64,000 nucleotides of DNA from the NCBI GenBank assembly GCA_964036045.1, contig OZ038379.1:112228611-112292610 (forward strand), written 5' to 3'. Source of the stretch: Eutreptiella sp. 'Long Island Sound 2002' (taxonomy: Eukaryota > Euglenozoa > Euglenophyceae > Eutreptiales > Eutreptiaceae). A program made the translations under genes and the position numbers. The notes under the pieces were generated by a model. It did no database searches and was not told where the DNA came from. It saw only the letters and a list, made by a program, of their open reading frames with translations. Shown here in pieces: positions 58,692 through 64,000 of this stretch; the first letter of the stretch is position 1, and the number at the start of each line of letters is the position of its first letter.

Positions 58692-59270
58692 TGCCGGAAG
58701 AAGCTGTTTTGGGTGGCTTGGAGCACTGTGGCTGGATCGTTGGTGAGGGAGCTGTCCTCCTGCCGGACTGTGGTGATGGTGCGGTGGCCGGTGTCAGTCA
58801 TGGCGTCGTTGAGGTGGCGGATGGCCTTGTAGGGGAGTTCATGTTGCGCATACCGCTCGTGTTCCTGGGCAATGCGCTGTTGCCTGTGGATGTGCCACCG
58901 CTGCAGGTCTGCCCTGATGTGGGCTATCTGCGTCCTGCAGTGGTGTATCTGGCGGCGGGTTTGGGGGGTGTCGGTGTGGAGGAGGGTCGCCAGTTGTTGC
59001 TTCGCATGCCAGAGGTCATGGAGCATGTCCCCTAGGGCCGTGGGTGGTTGGTCGTCAAAAGTGTGGGGGTGTTGCTGGAAGCCGCAGGCGACGGCGGCCG
59101 TGCGCATGGCTGTGAGTAGGTCGGTGGGGTCTGGTTGGATGCGCCGGGCGCGGTCTATGGCCCTGTGATATTCGGACCAGGCCTGTTTGTCATGCAGTGG
59201 GGGCATCTTCAAGGGGGGTGGTAGGCCTTGGTCTGCATCCTCTGGGGGGCTGGGGGGAAGGTTGGGGATG
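58692..59270 (-). pseudogene. Endonuclease-RT linker of giant LINE
   Basis: Lower part of the frame 59575-58448: KQAWSEYHRAIDRARRIQ, HDLWHAKQQLATLLHTDTPQ, ERYAQHELPYKAIRHLNDAM. Charged helices, as is usual between APE and RT in LINE ORF2. Near 58670 the frame changes into the RT frame. Confidence 0.7.
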
Positions 59271-59970
59271 GTGAGGCGGATGTGCAGGGGGCTATGGCCT
59301 GTGGGTCCCAGCGGGAGGGGTCCATATCGGGCCTCTGCCCGGATGATGGTGGTGGGGTCGCCATAGCATACGTCGACGCGGGATGGGGCGGCATCTGTTT
59401 GGTGGGGGAAGTGGGATGGTTGGCCTTCGAGGTTGGTCGTCAGGTCCACGAGCCACAAAAGATCGATGCCGTCGCGGACTGCATGGTCCTGGGGTGTGGC
59501 CTGTCCCCCTCGGTCCGCCGGGGTGGGGGCGGCGTTCATGTCGCCGATGATCATTGTTGGGGCGAGCATGGCCATCTCGCGGTATGCCTCGGCCAGGGCT
59601 TGGAGGAAGGGTTCCGTGGCGTCGGCGAAGGGGACGTGGGCGTTGATGACGTTGAGTTGCCATCCGTCCCCGACGACCTCATGGACACCTAGCCTCCCTG
59701 GGATGCTGAGGTGGTGGACGAGGTGGACGTGGATGCCGGTTCAGGCGTACAGGGGGGTCCCCTTGTGCCAGTAGCATTTGTACGCTTTTTGGTCTGGGGT
59801 ATATATGGGGGTGATTTCTGGGGGGTCGTCGCGTTGTAGGCCTTGTTCGTGGAAGGCGAGGAGGTGGGGAACCCACCCCGGCCCGTGTGCCATCGGGAGC
59901 TCCTGGAGGGCGGTCGTGGCTTCCTTGGAGTATGTGACGGCTGGGTGGTTGAGGTCGAGGAGATTGACGG
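59271..59970 (-). pseudogene. APE-type endonuclease of giant LINE
   Basis: Reading across one in-frame TGA near 59740: TVNLLDLNHPAV at the start, TTALQELPMAHG (catalytic Glu position), WQLNVINAHVPF, MIIGDMNAAPTPADRGG (D-x-N), SRVDVCYGDPTTII (R-x-D) and PTGHSPLHIRL (final catalytic His, normally S-D-H). This is the apurinic/apyrimidinic endonuclease order used by most recent LINE clades to nick target DNA. The stop and later frame change show decay. Confidence 0.85.
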
Positions 59971-60500
59971 TGGCCTCGGTGGGGGCGGGCCGGGGCTGTG
60001 GAGGCTTGTGCCCTCGACCCTTGCCCCGTCAGGGAGGAAGACTGGGGCTCGGGGACGTTTTGCTGGTTGGTGGGCGCTTGGGTAGGCGCGGCGGGGAGAG
60101 GCCTTGGCTCCACACCGGGGGGAGCTCCCCAGTGTATTTGGTGCCTTCGTGGGCCTTGTTCTCGACGGTGCGGAGCCGGATGGGGTGGGCGCTGGTGAGC
60201 TCCAGGGTGTGGCCTTCTGGCTTGTCCGGGGCGCTGCTGCCTTGGTCTAGCTCCTTTTTGCGGTGCCAGACCACCCTGATCTGTCGCCTTCCGTTGTCCC
60301 CCAGGTCGCGGAGGCAGTACTGGATTGTGCCCTCACACCAGATCCAGTCGCCTGTGTGGTCGTTGCGGAAGGGCTGCTGGACCTTCGGGCCCTTTTCGAA
60401 TCCTGGGTGCGCCTTCGGCGGGGGCGGTGCTGGTGGTGGGAGGGAGGCTGATGAGGATGCCTGGTCCGGGTGGGGCGGGGGTAATGATGGGAGGGAGGAT
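59971..60500. other. Linker upstream of endonuclease (giant LINE)
   Basis: Minus-strand frames here are Pro/Lys/Arg-rich and short. No domain. It probably joins the unknown N-terminal region to the endonuclease. Confidence 0.4.
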
Positions 60501-60947
60501 CACGAGGATGCTTGGTCCGGGTTTGCCGGGTGGGTCGGGTGGAGTGCGGGGGCTCGGGAGGTCGCTGCTTTTCCGGCTTGGCTAGGGGCGGGTGCGCCCC
60601 TTTTTCGTCTCGCTGGCTTGGGTGGGACTGGAGGTAGCGGGGCTGGGGGGGCGTGGGGTTTGAAGAAGGGGTGCGTTGCTTGCTTGCCCGAATCCCTTAG
60701 TGGGGGTTCTGCCGGCATTTGCATGTTCACTTTCGTGTGGTTGCGCATGAGGTCGGGGAGCTTGCGCACGGTCTCCGGGGGATGGGATGGCCATGGCAGT
60801 GCGGCCAGGCTGTCGTCGGAGGGGTGGTGAAGGTGGTAGTTCCTCATGGCCTTGGCCTGCCTGAGCCAGGCCTCCGTGGGTTCCGGGGTGACTGGGCCGT
60901 TGGGGGAGCCTTGAGCCCAGTAGAGTGCTGTGTGGAGGGCTTCCCAC
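60500..60947 (-). pseudogene. Pro-rich segment, N-terminal region of giant LINE
   Basis: 115 residues (60847-60500): LPDLMRNHTKVNMQMPAEPP, then Pro/Ala/Lys-rich KPARRKRGAPAPSQAGKAA. Unassigned. An overlapping frame (60947-60582) has similar composition. One of them was probably part of ORF1 or the ORF2 N-terminus. Confidence 0.35.
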
Positions 60948-61019
60948 GGGGCGCCTTCGCGGCCTGTGAGGGTGGTGGCCTAGAGGAGTCGCTGCTGGCC
61001 CCGTGGGGGGTCTTCCGGG

Positions 61020-62096
61020 TCAATCTCCGGGGTATAGGCCTGGGCTGCCATGAGGACTCCGTGTGCCCAGTGGAGGGAGGACCATTGGGCGTCCGCTTTG
61101 AGGATGTGGATTGCGGGTTGTTTTGGGGGGCGTGTCCAGGGTGTCCCACGATGGGATGGTTAGTTCTATCCTGGAGGGGTGGAGGTGTGGGGTGGCCCTG
61201 CGGCTTAGGAGTTGATCCATGTGGAAGGGGCTGACGGGATCTTTGGGGCCCTGCGGTGGTGGGGGCATCGCTGGGATGGTTGTGGGGTCCCAGTGGTGCT
61301 CGTGGGCGGCGAGGGTGTATAGGGCGGCGGTGATGATGTGGTGGGCTTGCCCCTCCAGGACAATGTGGCGCTCCGTGCCGGAGTCCTTTGGTAGGTGGGC
61401 TGCAGGGTGGACGGTGATGTGGGCTAGGGCGCGTTGGTGGGCCTTCTTTCCCCCGTTTGCCACCTGCATCCGTTTGTCCCCCGGGATGTGCTGCTGTTGC
61501 TGTCTTGGTGGGGGCGGTTCCCGTGCGAGGGATTCTACTCCGTGGAGGGGGATGGCGTGTTCCCTGGACCTGTTGGGCAGGATATATATGCCCGGGTCTC
61601 CCGGTACGGTGCCCAGGTACATGTTGCCGGTGATGGTGGGGGCCGGCAGCGGTTGGCACAGGGGCGAGGTGCATGGGGTGGAGCAGGGCGGGTCATGGTG
61701 CTCAAGGCGGGGGTGGTCGATGCTGTACGGGTTGACGTGTACGGCGAAGGGTCCGAGGGCGCGCTGGAGTTTGTGGGGTTGGATGTTGTGGAGGCGCGCC
61801 ACCGCCTGTGTGTGGGAGCGCCCTTTGCTGATCCACACGGCGTCTGCCCGCGACGCCGCTGGGTTCATGCAGTCCGCGATGATGCCTGTGATCGTGCGGT
61901 TGTGGGTGGCATCTGACACTCTGGCAGGGGGGGGCGCTGATGCGGGGGATGGTGTGGTCGTCGTGGAGGGTGCGGGTCTTGCGCCTCGCATCGTGTCGGT
62001 GCTGGGCCTCCTGGGCGGGGGTGTGCATACCTGTGTGTTTGGGCTTCTTGTTGGGGCAATCTGCTGTGTGGAAGGGGGTGGGCCAGGAAGGGGCAT
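61020..62096 (-). pseudogene. Unknown N-terminal domain of giant LINE (part 2)
   Basis: 358 open residues. The central part has balanced composition: TITGIIADCMNPAASRADAV, AVARLHNIQPHKLQRALGPF, PTITGNMYLGTVPGDPGIYI and ALYTLAAHEHHWDPTTIP. A Cys cluster (CSTPCTSPLC) lies between. No family recognised. It may be an ORF1-like or regulatory domain unique to this LINE. Confidence 0.45.
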
Positions 62097-62430
62097 GGTG
62101 GAGGGTGGGGTGCGGGAGGTCCCCCCCTGTTGCCCTTGTGTACAGGGTGGTCGCGGCAGCCCCTCTCGCCTGTATGGTGTATCGCTCGTCGTGTCGGCGA
62201 CAGGTGACGAGGACGTTGGGGGCTGTCACCTCATACACCTGTGTGGTGTGGGGGAGGTGGCGGGTGACGGTGACCTTGGCGGCGTTGTTCTTGCGGGTGG
62301 TGGTGTGGGGGATGATGTAGTGGGTCGCCCATTCGTCCTGCGGGGTGTGTACCATCGCGTCCAGCTTGATTGGGGGGTGGAGCGGCTTCGGTGTTGGGGG
62401 CCTTTCTTGGGCCTTCGCGTGGGGCGCCAT
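61702..62430 (-). pseudogene. Unknown N-terminal domain of giant LINE (part 1b)
   Basis: 242 open residues in the frame upstream of part 2. EWATHYIIPHTTTRKNNAAK and VTAPNVLVTCRRHDERYTIQ look like beta-rich protein sequence. The frame becomes low-complexity after about residue 110, where part 2 takes over in another frame. Confidence 0.4.
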
Positions 62431-62700
62431 TTTGGTTTTGACCAGGTATTGTGGGCCCCAGGTTTCCGGGGCCCCTACCTGTGTGGCTGCCGCTGCTGCC
62501 GCTTGGAGGAGGGCGGTTGTGTTGGTGTCTAGAGGGGGGGCCCCTGGTTGGGGGGTGAGGGTGTCGTGGTCTTAGTATGCCCACCAAATGGTGTAGCCTC
62601 GTTGGGTGTTGCGGTGCGGGGTCTGGGTCTGGGCTTGCTGGAGGGATAGGGCGGTCTTGATGTCCTCCGCCGCTTGTGGGTTTATGGGTTTGGCGTACGC

Positions 62701-63474
62701 CTATAATCCCGGGGTGTGTATGCCGTGTGGTGCTTGGCCCACTCCTCGTATCGGGTGTAGGGTGTGGTGGGTGCGCGTGAGCCCTAGGTGTTCTTGGAGG
62801 AGGTCCCCCTGGATGTCCTCCCACCGTTGCTGCCAGGTATGTGTGTGGTCGTTCGGGGTGGGGTAGGTGATGACGATGGCTTGCCATGGGTCGGGGGCTG
62901 GATGTACCGCCATAGGTGCCGACGATGGTTGCGGGGGTATGTGGACGGCGTCGGCGGGGGCTGCTGTTACGGGGTCTCCCTCCGTTGGTGTGATTGTGGC
63001 ATCCCTTTGGACGGTGAGGAGGAGGTTGTGGCGGCCCGTCGGTAGTGCCCAGGTGGTGGTGGGCTCGGTGATCGAGTGGAGGCGGATGGCCTGGAGCCCC
63101 GGTGTGATTTCCTCCCATCGGAGTGTGCCGTTGTGGACCGCCCATTCCCGTGGCAGGTCTCGAAACCCGTTGCGGTCCAGGGTGGTGCGGTGCGGTGGGG
63201 GGAGCTCCATTCTGGTGATGGGGTGGGTGAGGGGCTCTGTGCGGGGGTTTTCTTGTGTGGTTGGTGGTGATGGTGCCTGGAGCATCTCTTGGTCCGGTTG
63301 TTGTGGGGCTTTCGCCTGATGCGGTTCTGCGCTGATGGTGGCGAAGACATCTGGGAGGGTGGGCGAGGCAGGGGGGTTGGGTGCCGGATCGTTCCAGGTG
63401 ATGTGGTACTCTTCCGGGTTCTCGGGGCTTTGCTGTACGGTGATGGCGGCGTTGGCGTCATCTCCAGGTGTCAA
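62701..63474 (-). pseudogene. Unknown N-terminal domain of giant LINE (part 1a)
   Basis: 257 open residues in the same frame as part 1b but separated by stops. DRNGFRDLPREWAVHNGTLR, GRHNLLLTVQRDATITPTEG and PWQAIVITYPTPNDHTHTWQ are non-repetitive, beta-strand-like stretches. Unassigned. Confidence 0.4.
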
Positions 63475-63603
63475 TCGGTGTGCATTGTGGTCGAGGGGGT
63501 GGAGGGTGATGGTGTGGCGGTGTTTCCAGCTGTGGAACGCTAGGAGGGCGTGGAGGCCGTGCCTAGTGTCCCCGGGCGGGCGGGGGTACGTTTCGGCTGC
63601 TGC

Positions 63604-63918
63604 TTACAGGAGGGCGTCCTTGGTGCCTTTCCAGGTGTCTTCCCAGAGAAGGTCTTCCTCCGTGCCCCACTCGTTGTCGTTCCTTTTCTCCTGCTTCCAC
63701 CTCTGGAGGGTCGCGTGGTCCTCAGAGAGGTCTCTTTTGATGGACTGGTAGTACTGCTCGGCGTCCATGGGGGCTACGGTGCTGGCCAGTGTGGTGTACA
63801 TGTCCTTTGTGGGGGGGGGCGGGGGGGGCATTGCGGCGCGGTCGGGGTCGGGCTCCTCTCGCTGGTGTTCCGCGTTCTGGTCTGCGGTGGACGCGGGGGA
63901 TATGGAGAGTGGTGGCAT
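63604..63918 (-). pseudogene. Unknown segment of giant LINE near window edge
   Basis: 104 open residues, charged and partly helical: DAEQYYQSIKRDLSEDHATL, LWEDTWKGTKDALL. The element clearly continues beyond 64000. Confidence 0.35.
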
Positions 63919-64000
63919 GGGGTTGTCGGGCTCCTGCGGTTCCCTGGGTTGCTGGTGGGCTTGTGGGCGCGGGGCCGTGGCTGCCAGTAGTTGTCGGATG

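Larger units (their letters stand above)
54363..64000 (-). mobile_element. Giant LINE, 5' half (continues beyond window)
   Basis: Minus strand. From the right edge: unknown Pro-rich frames (63918-60500), APE endonuclease (about 59970-59270), RT (58691-57033), connection, RNase H (56109-55400), zinc motif and thumb-like C-terminus (55327-54689), then the start of the protease-like module. Frames change many times, so this copy is dead. With the 3' half the element is at least 15.4 kb after removing the chromovirus, very long for a LINE. Confidence 0.85.

Noticed and set aside
62420-62445. GCCATTTTGG resembling part of the dinoflagellate spliced leader
   Set aside because: Only about ten bases match and no tandem or cDNA-like context; too weak to suggest the host or a retroposed transcript.
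1-64000. CRISPR arrays, rRNA genes, bona fide tRNA genes, prokaryotic operons
   Set aside because: No regularly spaced short repeats, no rRNA-like blocks and no complete cloverleaf with acceptor stem were seen; the two tRNA-like segments belong to transposon termini.

Overview
The window is a eukaryotic repeat-rich stretch made almost entirely of nested retrotransposons. I found no convincing ordinary host gene. Nearly all coding capacity is on the minus strand. The host cannot be named from the sequence. DIRS and Ty3 chromoviruses, together with a very large LINE carrying an APE endonuclease, RT, RNase H and a cysteine-protease-like region, would fit an alga or related protist; a Dualen/RandI-like LINE in green algae is the nearest precedent I know. 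This is inference. Two primer-binding sites match the 3' end of an initiator tRNA-Met ending CUCUGCUACCA, unlike the land-plant CUGAUACCA form.

Layout. (1) 1-17490: Ty3 element A, minus strand, decayed. Its 3' LTR is cut by the window start and its 5' LTR lies at about 16739-17490. Inside it are a 544-bp retroposon with 16-bp target duplications (6374-6917), an old tandem duplication of about 455 bp, and an apparently intact 4,979-bp DIRS element (8540-13518). (2) 17491-18450: an RT/RNase H scrap of another Ty3 element and a short GC-rich plus-strand unit. (3) 18451-34972: Ty3 element B, related to A, with 0.74-0.78 kb LTRs. Its RT is interrupted by a 5.6-kb GC-rich LINE fragment (23629-29271) flanked by 20-bp duplications. 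(4) 35450-41184 and 54363-64000: two halves of one giant, frameshifted LINE running off the right edge. It is split by (5) 41185-54358, a 13.2-kb Ty3 chromovirus with 2.36-kb LTRs about 98% identical, a 4-bp target duplication, a PBS, a PPT, and pol divided by stop-ATG junctions.

How the parts work. The Ty3 elements encode Gag (capsid and zinc knuckle), an aspartic protease, RT, RNase H and an integrase ending in GPY and chromodomain-like modules. Between protease and RT, elements A and B carry a domain whose motifs (ELFxS/A...D/NPPF...SPDWG) resemble a Dam-like N6-adenine methyltransferase fold; a comparable block lies in the DIRS pol and a weaker one in the chromovirus. The DIRS element carries Gag and a single RT-RNase H-tyrosine recombinase ORF. 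Its internal complementary region reads exactly as the complement of its two joined ends. The giant LINE reads, 5' to 3', as unknown Pro-rich ORFs, APE endonuclease, RT, RNase H, zinc motif, C48-like protease, RS/His/Pro-rich segment and a conserved C-terminal domain. The LINE in element B keeps only the last part of this plan.

The strongest observations are the exact DIRS junction and clean target site, the protease-like module in the giant LINE shown by rejoining the reading frame across the chromovirus, the methyltransferase-like domains in the Ty3 elements, and the stop-ATG pol layout. All alignments and counts were made by eye.
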